Source: Gnetum montanum
Taxonomy: Eukaryota > Streptophyta > Gnetopsida > Gnetales > Gnetaceae
Direction of reading: 5' to 3'
Assembly: GCA_015680685.1 (NCBI GenBank)
Contig: MNCI01037593.1
Location: 401,505-465,504, forward strand
DNA: 64,000 bases
The notes under the pieces were generated by a model, which was not told where the DNA came from, did no database searches, and saw only the letters and a list, made by a program, of their open reading frames with translations. Every line of letters begins with the position of its first letter. Positions within the stretch are counted from its first letter, which is position 1. Below are positions 22,065 through 34,279 of this stretch, piece after piece. The position numbers were made by a program, and so were the translations under genes.

Positions 22065-24168
22065 ATGGTCCCAAAGCATGGACAACAAGAAGGACCCTCT
22101 CAAGGTGTGTCCAAGCAACCTAGGAGAGGCAAAAAACAAGCATCTCCCAAACAATGTGCAGAGAAGGAGGCACAATCATTTAGTATCCATCAAGAGACTC
22201 CCACTACTATACAATCAGGACACGCAGAAGGAGGAGCTGTTGCAGTGCTTGAATATGGACAACAACTCACATTATCCCTAGAGTGTGTTTAGGCCATCTA
22301 TGAAAAGCCAACGTCAGCTGTAGTGATTTTGGAACGGAACTTTAGACCTTTCACAAAATTCACTCCTAAGGCTATTAGGAACCAACTCAATAGGTCTCCA
22401 TTATGGCATATCCTCTCTGAAAGTGGTGCCTAGTACTTAGGAGAAATGTACTAATTTTGTCACAATAAGGAAGAAGGCACCAAAGTCAGAATTCATGGTG
22501 TCTCTATAGATTTTTCCACCAAGGCCATCTTGGAAGTGTTGAACCTTTTGAATATAGGGCCAAAAATTGCTCACCTGTCCACTCACTCCAATGCTGATGT
22601 GCGAAGAGTTTGATTGGATAGGACGTATGGCAAAGAAGACAATACATATAGATAGTTGATGCTAGAGGAAAGGATATACTTCAAGATTGGCACTTATCAC
22701 ATCTTTCCCACAAGAGGATTAAAAAGAATCTCAACATATGTGGTAAGAGGAAGTACGAGATTGATGGGAAAGGCCAATGCTAACCTTCCTCATCCATATC
22801 TCATGGAGATCTTAAGGCAGTTTGAAGAATGCAAGATAGGGAAGTTCACATCGCCCTTCCCTTGTCTCATTAGGAAGCTATGCAAACATGCTGGTATTTT
22901 GGGGTACACTAATGACGTCCTTAGAAGAGCCCAAAATGGTTCGTTTTCTAAACTACTAAAGCCAGTAGCTCCGATGAAAAGTGCTAGTGAGACACTAAAG
23001 CTAGAGTAAGAGCAAGAATAGATGGTGGGACCAACTACAACTCAAATTGGAGGGCCTAGCCAACTTCTAAGCACACAACCCAATCAACAACAAGGAGCAG
23101 GGCCTAGCATGAGCCAACAAGATCAACTATCACTGCCACCATAGGATAATAAAAGAATGGTGGAGGAGAAAGAGAAGGTTGATTGGGATGCCTCCAAGGC
23201 ACAAGAACAAACCTACGTGCATGTCAAGGAACTTAGAGCCTTATAGGAGGAAAATAAATAGCTTGCTATTGACAACCTTTGATTGACCATTGTGGAAAAA
23301 TAGAAGAATGTTCTCAAGGAAAACTTTCAATAATTATGAGAATAGTTGGTTAGGGTCAACCAAGACATTGAACCCTCTCAATGGAGGAGGTACATGAAAT
23401 CCATTAGAAGATGACCATTGAAAGAAGCACGTGGCAAAATGAAGTCAAGCAGCATGAAAAGTTAAAGGAGCACTTTAGAGACTAGGTGGGAATGTACAAG
23501 AAAATGATAGAAAAGGAGATCCATATGGCCAAGGCCCACATCAATACTTTCAGTGCTCAACACATTGATTAGTAGGCCATATTGGACACATATGCATTTG
23601 CCCACCAGGTGGAACTTAAAAGCCAGGAACTACAGATTCAAGACCTCACAGAGTACATGGAATTAGCAAACTTGTGGTATGCCAATCTAGCGATGTTGAT
23701 AGTAGAACGCCCAAGAAAAAAGCTCAAGAAGTAGGTAGCTGCCACCCACACCAAATATGAAGCAGAATTTGTAGAGCACAAAAAATCATTGCAGAAGCTA
23801 GAAGTCACAAATTTTGAACTAGAGGTGGTTAAGACTAGCTACCAAGGCTAGAGAGATGTCACAACAGACTTGGCTTGATGGCTTACAAATTTTCAAGAGT
23901 ACAGGGATAAAGCCAAGGCCTATGAGAAGGAATGACAGTTGTTTACAGCCTAGTACGTCAAAACAAATAAGATGTTCCTACAACTACTGTGCCTATGGGA
24001 GGTTCCAACTCCATCAAACATTGGAGCATCAACATGGATGGCATAGGCTCCCTGAATGAAAGAGGAAAAGCTCCAAGCACTACTTCAAAGTCATCAAATT
24101 CCAAAACCTAGAGCACGAGACAAGGGAAAGCAACCCATGAAGGAGCCACTGCCACCTAGAATCACATG
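22065..24168 (+). pseudogene. Second ORF of element A, resembling the putative plant transposon protein domain with coiled coil
   Basis: It starts at an ATG (22065) with a basic Gln/Lys-rich N-terminus. Then come ERNFRPFTKFTPKAIRNQL (about 22330-22390), VRIHGVSIDFSTKAILEVL (about 22487), LMLEERIYFKIGTYHIFPTR (about 22660) and FPCLIRKLCKHAGI (about 22855-22895). This order resembles the domain found in many plant retrotransposon ORFs ('hGxxIDFs...', 'hLPts', 'FPxLIxxLCxxAGV'). A Gln/Pro-rich linker and a Lys/Glu-rich coiled-coil part (23160-23900) follow. Its role is unknown; such ORFs often sit where an env-like gene would. Stops are frequent after 23010, and one stretch of 117 codons (22656-23009) is open. 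Confidence 0.6.
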
Positions 24169-24351
24169 AGCCAAATAAAGTTCACAATTTTGCAATTTTG
24201 TAATTTTTGATGTGTCCCAATTTTGTTCTATTGAGTTCTCCATTGTGGCATGAATAAATCCCTAGTTAGTTAATAATCCCATACCTATCCACCATGTAAT
24301 CAATGGGGCTTGTTCTCATTTTTTTTTAACTTGAGGACGAGTTTTCATTCC

Positions 24352-24444
24352 ATCGTAGGGGTATGATGAATCATGATTCATTAGGTCACAATATCGCNAT
24401 CGTAGGGGTATGATGAATCATGATTCATTAGGTCACAATATCGC
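24352..24444 (+). repeat. Perfect 46-bp duplication around a single N (assembly join)
   Basis: 24352-24397 and 24399-24444 are identical and separated by the only N of the window (24398). The unit spans the polypurine tract and the first bases of the 3' LTR of A. A perfect copy on each side of an N, amid otherwise decayed sequence, points to an unmerged contig overlap rather than biology. Confidence 0.85.
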
Positions 24445-25246
24445 AACTGCAATATTCCATATGCAATATCGCAACCTGGCTAGCGATATTGTATACGTGA
24501 TATCATGGCTCCTATGTAGGCCTATAAATACACCTTAGGAACATGGTGAAAGGGGAAAAAGTTTCTAGTTAAACATTAGTTTTTATTTTTTAGTCTTTCT
24601 CAATCCTTTTTCCCAGTGCATGCCTGTAGTGTGATGATTGTAATTGTATGACATCCTTTATTCGAGTGTGACATACCTAGACATGTTCATGACCAAAAAT
24701 AAAGATCAAGATTACTTCATTATTACAACATTCACTTAGTTTAATCATTTAATTTTTATTGTTATTTATTTCTTTCATAGTTAATATCTCTTCACCCAAA
24801 AATCCTTAAACATGGAATGAGTATGACTTAATCACAAGCATTTAAGTGTGAATACTTGGTAACCCAATAGCACACCTATGATCTGCGCTTGGTAATCTTA
24901 GTGGTAGTCATGTATGAGGTCCAAGATATGTACGGATGATTAAGGGATGGATGCTCATTGCACTTATGCTAGCTTAGATTCTCTCTCCTATTTCCTCCTA
25001 GCATATCTAAGATTATTTTCCATTATCTCGAGGAGTAGCATTTGTTTAGGAACATATCATACACCTAACTCTGGACTAAAACATATGTGACAAAGCTAAT
25101 ACTAGTCTAGGTGGGAAAACAGTAAACTGTGATCAATGAGTAACTATCTAGATACCATAACTAGCCTGTCTATGGAGTTCGACCAGATCATGCGTGAAAC
25201 ACTCATATTCATATGGTTGAGTGTTGGGGTACCTTGCCACTCATCA
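24411..25246 (+). repeat. 3' LTR of element A
   Basis: It begins TGATGAATCATG (a duplicate start at 24364 comes from the assembly join) and ends CACTCATCA. The GATATC array is richer than in the 5' LTR (about 24434-24505), with a TATA box at about 24521. It is followed by the target duplication GTTTT. Confidence 0.88.
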
Positions 25247-25393
25247 GTTTTGTAAAGAACACATGGGATCTGCATGGGGGGCTTCTCTTGAACCACCATT
25301 AAAAATATCTATTTTGGTCATCTACAAACCAAAGCTAGGAACTCTACCAACAACATTCTAGGCAACCAACCAGCAGCACTACTCATGGCCATA
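25247..25393. other. Target duplication of A, a short piece of X interior, and left target duplication of B
   Basis: 25247-25251 is GTTTT (duplication of A). 25252-25388 is X internal sequence. 25389-25393 is CCATA, the left target duplication of B. No gene is present beyond a possible short minus-strand N-terminus. Confidence 0.6.
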
Positions 25394-25969
25394 TGATGAG
25401 CAGTGAGGTACCTCTATATCCAAACATATGAATCACTAAGGTGATTACACATGATCTACTTGAATTCTATGGACCTATAGTTCTCTAGTACACTAGTTCC
25501 TCTAGGCAGTGGAATGGGTGTTGGAAACTTTCATTTTCTTCCCAACTACACTTGTGAGGCTCAAGGATATGGTTTAAGTGTAATTGAGGTAGATGATTTT
25601 TCTTATTTTATGTTTTATAAGTTTAATCACCTACAACAAGGATGAAAAGTAGAGTAATTTAAGATCTAATTCATTTACTACCTATCTAGCCTAACAGAAA
25701 TACCCATCCCACTTTCCTGGACAATCCTAAAGACATATAGTGCTATTGGACTACTAAAAGTTAAATGTTGCTAGGTTACCAAATACTATATGTATGCTCG
25801 AAGTGGTCATGCTTGTGTTCATTAACAACCAGAAAATAATATCTTAATTCAAATGCATTAAAGTAAAATGCATAAAAGTAAAGTGAATTAAAAAAAATGT
25901 TAATCTATTCTCAGTGCTACAAGGATTGTCAAAAGAGTTTGTTGGAGCAAATGAAAACATGCTTCATCA
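25394..25969 (-). repeat. 3' LTR of element B, internally deleted
   Basis: It matches the 824-bp 5' LTR from both ends but is 576 bp long. The missing part lies between AAAAGAGTTT and ACATGCTTCATCA, which removes the promoter-proximal segment. It starts TGATGAGCAGTG in window orientation and ends CTTCATCA. Confidence 0.85.
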
Positions 25970-27790
25970 TGCCTCCATGACTAAATGAAAACTTGTCCTC
26001 CAATGCAGAAGAGGAGGATCAAGTTCTTTACACAATATTGGATAGGTATGGGATTATTAATTAACATACAAACTAACTTAGATGGAACAACAAAATCTAA
26101 GTGCCCAAGTGTATAATCTATTCAAAATTGGGTGTTCATGATAATGGAAGTGAACACCCTAGATAAAACTAACATCTAATGCCTCTTGGTAGCCGAAGAG
26201 TGAGAGAGAAGAAGCAATGATCATGAATAGTCCTTGTCATGTGGTGTGGCTACATCATCCTTACTGAAGATAGTCTTGCTTATAGTCCATGTTTCCCACT
26301 ATAATCACAATAGAATTGTGCACTAGTGTGCAATGTGTAACACATAGTTGTTAAATACGTTATCTTGTCGATGGTTACACTTGGTTAGGTTGTGATTGTG
26401 GTAGATTGATTTCCTTAGTAGTGTTAGCGAGAAGGTTGATAAATAGGGTAAAATAGATAAGCGGTCTAGTAAATTTGTAAAATTTCTACACAAGAAAATA
26501 TTTGAAGAGGGTGTAATAATTCACAACAATAAAAAAGAAGGTTCACTGAAAACTGTTGTGAAGATTTGCACAATTGGATGTCATTGATGAGATAAACAAA
26601 AGGATTTGATTGTAAGGGTGTCTAATGGTAAAGAACTTAACTAACCTAACCAAAAGATATACAAGTGGATCCTCCCCAAAGTAGGCACAGGCCTTTTATG
26701 CCCTTGCATAAGTTCAAACCAAAGCATCTGTGGACTCCATGGATGAATAATGGTTACAGAAGATTAAGTATAAAAACCTAAAAGAAACTACCTAAGAATT
26801 TTTACACATCAAACTAAGATATCAAATTAGAACATGAAATTGGTAGTCAGGTAAAGCATGAAAAGCATAGATAGATGATATAGAGTGGAATGGAGTTCCT
26901 AATAAAAGTCACATGATGTCCCTTTTGGATTTTATGGTAAAATGACTTGATAAGATGCATCATTAGTCTAGACCAAAATCAACCACATTCAATGACTTTG
27001 CATCATCATTCTAAGACCAATCCATTTCCCTAAGACACAAGAGTACTCTCATAGAACAACCACCATTACTTATTAGAGAAGAAAAGAGAAGTAGAAAGTG
27101 AGAAGGGATCTTAGTTAGAGGGGACCTTCAGGCATGGGTAACATATCTTTCTAGTGCCATAACTAGTGCTTGTAGCTTGCTTATTTTGTTTAAGGGGTAT
27201 GATTTGAATTCCCATTGTTTTTTCTTTTTTTGAAATGGATATGAAACCATGCAAATATGTATGTGTTTATTTTTTCTAAGGGATGTGCTTTGAATTTCCA
27301 TCCTTTTTTTTATGAGAACAACACCATGCAAAAACTTATTCAGCTTCCTTTTATTGGTTAACATGGAATGGTAAAAAATCCATGAAAACACTCATGCACC
27401 TAGGCAAACAAAAAGGCACAAAGAATACCAAATTTTATTAAATTCACACCCTGTTCAAACCTTTGAATCCTTTTGAATTCTAAAAATTAACAAAGTCACA
27501 CATTTGTCAAAGTTTCGTTAATGAAAAATGAACTGCATGTTTCTAGAATAAGGTAAATCATAGAGTTTGTGAATTGGTGGATGCTGTGACTCACTACCTA
27601 TTGCATGAAAAAAAAACCATGTCCTAATCATCTATAATAAAATTCAAAGCTAGAATCTAGACACCAATAATCAAATAACAAAATAGTACATTCCATCATC
27701 AATCGACGCATTACCAATGTACCTAACACTTATTAACAAAAATTTAGAAAATCACATCAAAATAAAATAAAATATAAAAGAAAGTGTAAA
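25970..27790 (-). other. Post-integrase non-coding region of element B
   Basis: No gene is seen. It starts after the polypurine tract (minus GTCATGGAGGCA next to the LTR). It carries the family's GGATCCTCCCCA word (about 26660) and two related units at about 27165-27250 and 27251-27345, each with 'TCTAAGGGGTG...TTTGAATTCCCAT' followed by 'ACCATGCAAA'. Confidence 0.6.
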
Positions 27791-27794
27791 ATTT

Positions 27795-29390
27795 TCAAGA
27801 AATGAAAAACATACTAATGATGGTGTAAACAAAATTAGAAAAGATTAATAACATGAAAACAAAACTAGGTAAAACAAAAAATTGAAAAATTAAGGAGCTG
27901 CTTATATGGTTAGCATGGGTGGCCATCTCTCCCATGACTAAGTTGAAAGGAGGAAATTTAAAATATGGATTGTGGTTGTCCATCTGATGAAGCATTTGTT
28001 GTATTAGCTAGCTTATACTCATGGAAAGGTTTGATTTCTTGGATGTTGATCAACTATTTCTTATCTGGGCTCTCAGGTTTGTAGATCATCATGGCCCTAG
28101 AAGAAAAAGTTTCATAAATGATGTAAGATCCATCCCATAACATTTAGAACTTAGTTCATTAAGGTATGTATGTGGGTTTCCAGTAGAGAACCTTATCTCC
28201 TAGTTAAAATTTGACTTTTTGATTTTAAGGTCATGGTGCTTTTTGTTGTAGGCCTTGTGTAACTCATTACCAATCAATTTTCATTTAGTAGGTTGACTTT
28301 CATTAGTCTTTGTTTTTGTACTAGACTCACATCAAGGTTGAGGTCATAGGCTATTGAAAGTGTATAGAGCTCGAATTAAATAAGAAGTGTTGGTAATTTT
28401 CTATACATAAGCTCATAGGGAGAATAGCCTATAGGAAGTTTTAATGTTGAGTGGTAGGCCCAAAGGGCATCATTGAGTTATGTGCTCCAATATTTTCTAT
28501 ATTTGCTAACAGTTCTTGTTAGAATACTTATGATTTTCATATTGGTAACCTCAACTTAACCATTAGCTTAGGGATGGTAGGGTGTTGTGATTTTATGTTC
28601 AACCTTCAAGAATTACATGATCTTTCAAAGAGTAGTGCTTGTAAAGTAAGCTTCATTATAACAAATTAATGCATGTGGCACACCAAACATGTTTACAACA
28701 TTTTTTTATACAAACTGAGTAGCAGTAGAAGATGTATAGTTAATGATGGCTACTACTTCTTACCATTTTATATAATAGTCAACTACAACTATGATGTACA
28801 CCTTTTCATTTGACATGGGTTTGATGAAACCCATGAAATCAATGCCCTAGATGTCAATGGATTCCAGTAGTTAAATCTATTGTTAAGGTTCCTCCATTCG
28901 AGTAGTCATTCCACCATCTCATTGGCATCATTCACAAGAGCATATGTAATGGTGAGCATCCCTAAAGATTGTTGGCCAATAATACCATACCATCAAGATT
29001 TTAATGGCTATGCATCTCCTATTTCATGAGTATTGTGAAGAACATGCAATTGATTAGCATCAGGGACACACCAATAAACCAGTCCATCAATTCACACCTT
29101 GTAGAGGTGTGTATTGATCTTCATGAAGTGTTTTACTTGGTGAAAAACTACTATTTCTTCTAGTGCTCCAACCCTTTTGGCATCTCTTGGGTGAGAAGAG
29201 AGGTGAGAATGCCACCATCCCATTTAGGCTCAATAGGCAATTATTTAGTTATAGCCCTAGCAAATAGGAGTTCATCAGGAAACATATCAAATAGTGGGTT
29301 TTCTTCCTCTTTGTTATCCCATCATAACCAAGACAAGTGATTAGTGATCACATTCTTAGTTTCCTTTCAATCTACTATTATAAGATCAAA
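27795..29390 (-). pseudogene. Integrase of element B
   Basis: The protein would insert element DNA into the genome. On the minus strand, NMFGVPHALI (about 28690, the 'FGxPxxIISD' block) leads to ITTPYHP-ANG-VEVTN (about 28590, with Gln codons turned into stops), then KYWST-LNDALWAYHSTL (about 28445-28490), the 'WxxxLxxALWAYRTxxK' block. The pol end keeps PFNLVMGEMATHANHIS (27920-27960), also found in C. The N-terminal zinc-finger part (about 29000-29200) is badly decayed. Many stops make it inactive. Confidence 0.78.
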
Positions 29391-30680
29391 TTTTTGCAAG
29401 ATCACTAGTCATTATATGACACAGGGGCTCATCGTTGGCTTGTTCATCAGAAAGCAGATGGCATTGTGGTCCATGTTCACAAACACCTTGTATCCAAGCA
29501 CATAGTGCCTAAACTTCTCTAGATCAAACACCATTTCCATCAATTTTTTTCATGGTGGTATAGTTTAGTTATGCACCCACAATGCTACAGCTAGCATAGT
29601 GGATGTAATATGGATGTTTCTTATCATCCAACTACATAAGCATGCCCTCCAAAGCATAATTTGATGCATCTATCATGACATGAAATGGTCTAGAATAGTT
29701 AGGTGCTTTTATGATTGGATTTTCTACATGTTTCTCTTTCAACTACTAGAATGCTTTTTCACATTTTGTAGTCTAGAGAAATGGAGCATCATTCTTTGTT
29801 AGTTCCACCAATGTCTTTGTGATCTTAGAAAAATTCTCTATGAATCATTGGTAGTAGCTAGTATGTCCAAGGAAATATCAAAGATCTTTGAAAATTTCTA
29901 GTTGATGGGTTATTCCTTGGATGACCTGTATTTTCTCAGGGTCTACCTTAATTCCTACTTATGATATTCTTGTGCCCTAATATAATGTCTTTTTGGATGA
30001 TTAGATGACTTTTTTTTCCAATGGAGCTACAAATTGGTTTCAACACATCATTTTAGCACTTGCTGAAGGTGGTCTAAGGCTTGCTCAAATGTAGCTCCAT
30101 AAGTGGAGAAGTCATCCATGAAGACTTCCATACCACTACTGACCTACTATTGAAAAATGCTTAGAACCAAGCATTGGAATGTAGTAGCAGCATTGCATAG
30201 ACCAGGAGGCATCTTGTAATATGAAAAAGTCCCCTAGGGACTCATGAATGTTGTCTTAGCCTAGTCCTCTAGTGTAATTTGAATTTGGTTATAGCCACTA
30301 TAACCCTCTAGAAAACTATAGTAGCAATGCCAAGATATTATGTTCAACACTTGAACAACAAATAGAAATAGAAAATGGTCTTTGAATTTTGCCATATTCA
30401 GCAACCAATAATCAACGTAGACTCACCACTTGTCTCCTTTCTTCGACTCAATCACAAGTAGACTAACCCACTCACTATCTGCAATGGGATAAATGAACCC
30501 TACCTTGAGGAGTTGTTTGATTTCCTCTTTAATGATCTACTTTAGTTTGGGGTTCAATCACCTCTATGGATGTCTCTTTGGCTTCATGGCTAGATTAGTG
30601 TAGATGCAAGGTTGGTATATCCTAGGATCAATTCTTGTGAGTTAAGGATATGACTAAGAAAAAGCTACTGACCATTTTCC
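29391..30680 (-). pseudogene. Reverse transcriptase and RNase H of element B
   Basis: The palm box at 30108-30122 reads FMDDF in the context MEVFMDDFSTYG, the Ty3/gypsy-Athila form of YxDD, with both Asp kept. Upstream come MPFGL-type residues and RMPPGLCNAAT (about 30190). Downstream come FLGH-SYY and a TKNDAPF-T block (about 29790). RNase H begins at FHVMIDASNYALEGM (about 29650-29690), the 'DASxxAxGxVL' motif. RNase H ends near CHIMTSDLAKI (about 29400), where the integrase region begins. There are numerous stops, mainly at expected Gln or Trp codons. Confidence 0.82.
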
Positions 30681-31570
30681 AACCACATTCAATAGCATTG
30701 TTTTTGGTCTAGAGAAATATTTGTACTAATTATGGTTGGCTTCCCATTTTTTAAAAACATATAGTCCATTCTAGCTAGTAGCATTTTTAGTTTAAGGGGC
30801 TCTTGCCTAAAATTATTAGGAATTTCCAACTCTCCCCAATAAGTATAATCATTTGCATCAGCAAAGAGTTGGTGATAAACTTGCTCTAGTTCATCTATGT
30901 CTAGGACATATGTGCATGTTAGGCTCTTAGTCGATTCCATGCAAAGTATGTTGCTCTCAGAACCAGTGGTTAGCCACTGGGTGCACTCCTATTTTGTGGC
31001 TATTGTGTATAGATACCTTTGAATTTCTACTTTTGGTGCACATTGTTTACATGTAAAGATAGATGATTATTTACAGCCTAGAGTTTCTACACACAATTGC
31101 ACTTTGTATCACTATACACGATGCATGGAACACACTTCTTATTTATCTCTTCAAGTGCATTTTCTTTACATATTTTCATGGAAAGATCTTTGATATCCAT
31201 TCTTGCATCAACGATGCTAGGCCATGCCCTTCCCATGATGATTGGGAAATCCCCCTTGTAATTCTCCACCTTGATCAGTATGAAATTAGTAGGATAAAAC
31301 CACCCATAGATAGTCGTGATATTGTCTTCAACTAGTTCCAATAGAACAATGATGGACTAGTCTATCAATTCTAATTTGATATTTCTCTTCTTGAGAGGAG
31401 GCAAGTTCCATGCAGTGTACATCTCATGAGAAATTAAATTGACACTAAAGCCTGAGTTGAGAAGAGCTTTACATGATTCATTCATAGCAATCTACAAATA
31501 AATGAGAGGGCTTCCAAGATTGGCTAATTTTCTAAGAAAGTTTCTAGCATGAATCAAATGAGATACAATG
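30681..31570 (-). pseudogene. Aspartic protease and protease-RT linker of element B
   Basis: The active site at 31450-31458 reads NSG in ALLNSGFSVNLIS, so the catalytic Asp is lost. The second block FPIIMGRAWPSIVDARMDI (about 31190-31250) is the 'PIILGRPWLxTxxAxID' motif of plant Ty3/gypsy proteases and is open over 84 codons (31087-31341). The linker at 30689-30940 (LGELEIPNNFRQEPLKLK) precedes RT. The same blocks occur in C and D. Confidence 0.82.
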
Positions 31571-34117
31571 TGAGTAAGCATTATAGTATGGATCATAGGC
31601 AAATTTTGGTTTGAAGGGGACTCAAAGGAATTTGACATAGAGGAAGATGCAGGGATAGGGTTGTCAATAGCAAATGTATATAAGCACTCAGGTGGACTAT
31701 GAGATTGAAAGAAATGTCTTTTCTTTGATCAAGTATTTGACCCATCCAATTGATGAATTGATTATAGATTAATGGCCCTCATAGTATTGCTTTGTTGTGG
31801 TTTAGCTAGTAGTTCACCTTGCATAGATGGACTAGTTGGTAGTTGTGTAGGTGGAGGAGGAAGATGTGTAGGGACAAGAGGAGTATAAAGGTAAGAGGTG
31901 GTATCCCTTCTTTCATGTGGAGAATGAGTTTGATAATAATCAAAAGGATGGAAGTGAGGTTGGAAATTAGAGACATGACTGGAGGAGTCACATGAAGACA
32001 AGGGTTGCTGAATGTAATAACCATATGGATTAGGCTATCGATAAGGATATTATTGCCTTGGTGGTGCCAATGCCCATGATTGTGATTACTGCCACTATTG
32101 ATATTTCTCATATGGTTGTAGTGGAGCTTCACTTGGATAAAACTATTGTTGCTAGTGGAACTACCTAAAATTTCCTTGAGGATAAGATAATCTTCTAAAT
32201 GTTTGCCTTTGTATTAGTTGTAGATTTAAAGCATACATCCTAGACTCCTATAGATGTAACACTATGGGGAAACATCCCTTAGGATGTTCATATTAACATA
32301 TGTTACACCTACCATCATCATCTAATTTTCTTTCTACAACTTCTTCTATTATAGTAATCTTACCCTTATCTTTTTGATAGGCACGTTCAACTTCCTTGCA
32401 CCTCCTACACTCACAATTAATACCTAGTTCTTTGGACTCTTTAGCAATTTTTAGGACAACCTAAACCTACTCTCCATGGAGTTCCATAACTGATCAAACT
32501 TAGCCATAAGTTTAGATTTAAATTTTTGGAGTGGCAAGATTTTCCTATTCATCCCTTCATTAGGTCAAATTCATCCTCACTATCACAAAATTGAACCTCC
32601 CTCTTATAAATGGAAGGATCGTAGTTGTACTCTTCTACACATTCTCTTTTCTTAATTCACCCTCCTCTTTAGCTACCTACTTCATTAATCTTTTTATTTG
32701 ATTAGCAATAAATTCTAACAGTTACCCTTAGGCATAGATGCCAAGGGTTCTTATTGTTTCTGATCAAATCCCATCTACAATGTGGTGAAGTTGTCTAGTT
32801 ACGAATAACCATGGCTAGGACATTTGTGCATTAAGGAATAGTATCAGTCGATGGTAGAATCCAATGGTTCATGTGTTCCTCATTTCCATCCTTAGATTTT
32901 CCTTCTCAAGTTGGAAACTCTAGAGTATGTTTAATATTTATCATTAAAAAATTTAAGCATAGTACTCCAAGGTCTAATAGATTCTAGCTCTAAGGATTGG
33001 TACCAATTCTCTACTTCCTTGATGATTGTTCTTGGGAACAACTTAAGTTTTTCCAGTCATTCTCTATGTTCTAAAAGGCACATGCATATTGAAAAGCTTG
33101 GTGATGATTCTATGAATTAGAGTTATATCCCCCTTTGAACTGAGGAATATTATTCATGTATAGCCTTTTAATCCAACTATCCTTCACATGCTTTGTTGGA
33201 ATTCATACTTCCTTTGCGATATTAAGCATACGTCAGGTAGCAAGCAAAGGCTCATCAAGGCCATGATCATGGTGCCTACAATGCCCTCTACTACCCCTTC
33301 ATTTATGGCAATGTGCCTCTCTTGAATGTCTCCACCCTTGATCTTATCTTTCTTGATGATTCCTTTGATCATTTTAGTCCCATCAATCATTTTGGTTACC
33401 TTCATCATGGTTTTGCCTCTTGTGGTCATGATCAAAGCCAGAAGAAGAAGAAGATGATAACGAAGGGAAAGAGTAAGGAGAACTAGCACCATCATGGTGC
33501 CTACTACCACCTCTTCAGTAATCATAGCCATGATCATGATCTTTTTTCTTGTCCATATCCCTACCTTTACTTGCTCCTCTAGATCCTTCTTTGTCATTGG
33601 ATCCATTCTTATATGAACTAGGATTGGGAATCATGGATTGCAAGTTTTAGTTTTGACCTCCTTCACCAAAGTCAAGGAGAGAAATTTCACTGAATGGAAA
33701 CTACCCAAAGAAGGGTTTTCCATCATCTTGTTGGTACAATAAGAATGGAGAATCATTACACCTTTTTCCCTTCATAGATTCATAATGTTGTTTTAGCTAT
33801 TGATCTCATAGATGTTGTTCTTCAATGGGATGATAATCCCTAGCATTAGTATCTTACACAATATACTCAGCATGATGTTCCTAGAGACCCCATCGTATAA
33901 GCATTTAGTGGAGCATTACAGGAATAGATCAATTAGGCGGCAACATAATGTTGCCCTCATTGTCATGCAACTATAGCTGTTTGTCCTAGTATAGGATGAA
34001 GGTGAAATTTGGTATATACTCATTAGGATGAGCATATACAATTCAATATTGTTGAGGCACCTACTGATAAGCTTTATAAGACTTGGGTAGAGAAGCACTC
34101 CTATGAGTAGAAGACAT
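31571..34117 (-). pseudogene. gag of element B
   Basis: The ATG at 34115-34117 begins MSSTHRSASLPKSYKAY, parallel to the starts in A and D. Then comes the conserved VYAHPNEYIPNFT segment, whose DNA is a palindrome (34011-34039). A Ser/Arg/His/Asp-rich low-complexity part follows at 33400-33620 (GRDMDKKKDHDHGYD and SSPYSFPSLSSSSSSG). The core at 32800-33200 is decayed. A CX2CX3HX4C zinc-knuckle (CNIC-YEHPKGCFP, about 32270-32310) and a Pro/Gln/His-rich tail (31760-32130) follow. Stops and frameshifts are common. Confidence 0.72.
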
Positions 34118-34260
34118 TTTTAATTAGATAATAAAAAATGTAGCATGCCTTTAAATTTTTGTTGTAGTAATCATAAAATATGATGTGACTCTAAGGTTTG
34201 TTCTAATGATTTTGAATAATGTCCACTAAATCCTAGATAATGCATGAAATAACTAAAAGG

Positions 34261-34278
34261 TCACTAACAATGATGCCA
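34261..34278 (-). other. tRNA-Asp-type primer binding site of element B, decayed
   Basis: The minus strand reads TGGCATCATTGTTAGTGA, one base inside the 5' LTR. It is the expected TGGCGCCGTTGCCGGGGA with several mainly transition changes. Confidence 0.6.
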
Positions 34279-34279
34279 A

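Larger units (their letters stand above)
16877..25246 (+). mobile_element. Athila-like LTR retrotransposon A, non-autonomous (gag plus 3' ORF, no pol)
   Basis: The LTRs run TGATGA...TCATCA (803 bp at the 5' end; about 836 bp from 24411 at the 3' end). A tRNA-Asp-type primer site, gag, a long non-coding part, a second decayed ORF and a polypurine tract lie between them. There is no protease, RT, RNase H or integrase. Region 21100-21180 (TTTTGGGGAGGATCCACTTG) matches the zone that follows pol in elements B-D, so pol has been lost between about 20.1 and 21.1 kb. It must have relied on proteins from relatives. Confidence 0.88.

Noticed and set aside
33184-33606. 140-codon open frame, and similar ones at 40902-41276 and 57959-58333
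   Set aside because: They are shadow frames of the Ser/Arg/His-rich part of gag. The Ser/Pro-rich frame is the one conserved between elements B, C and D.
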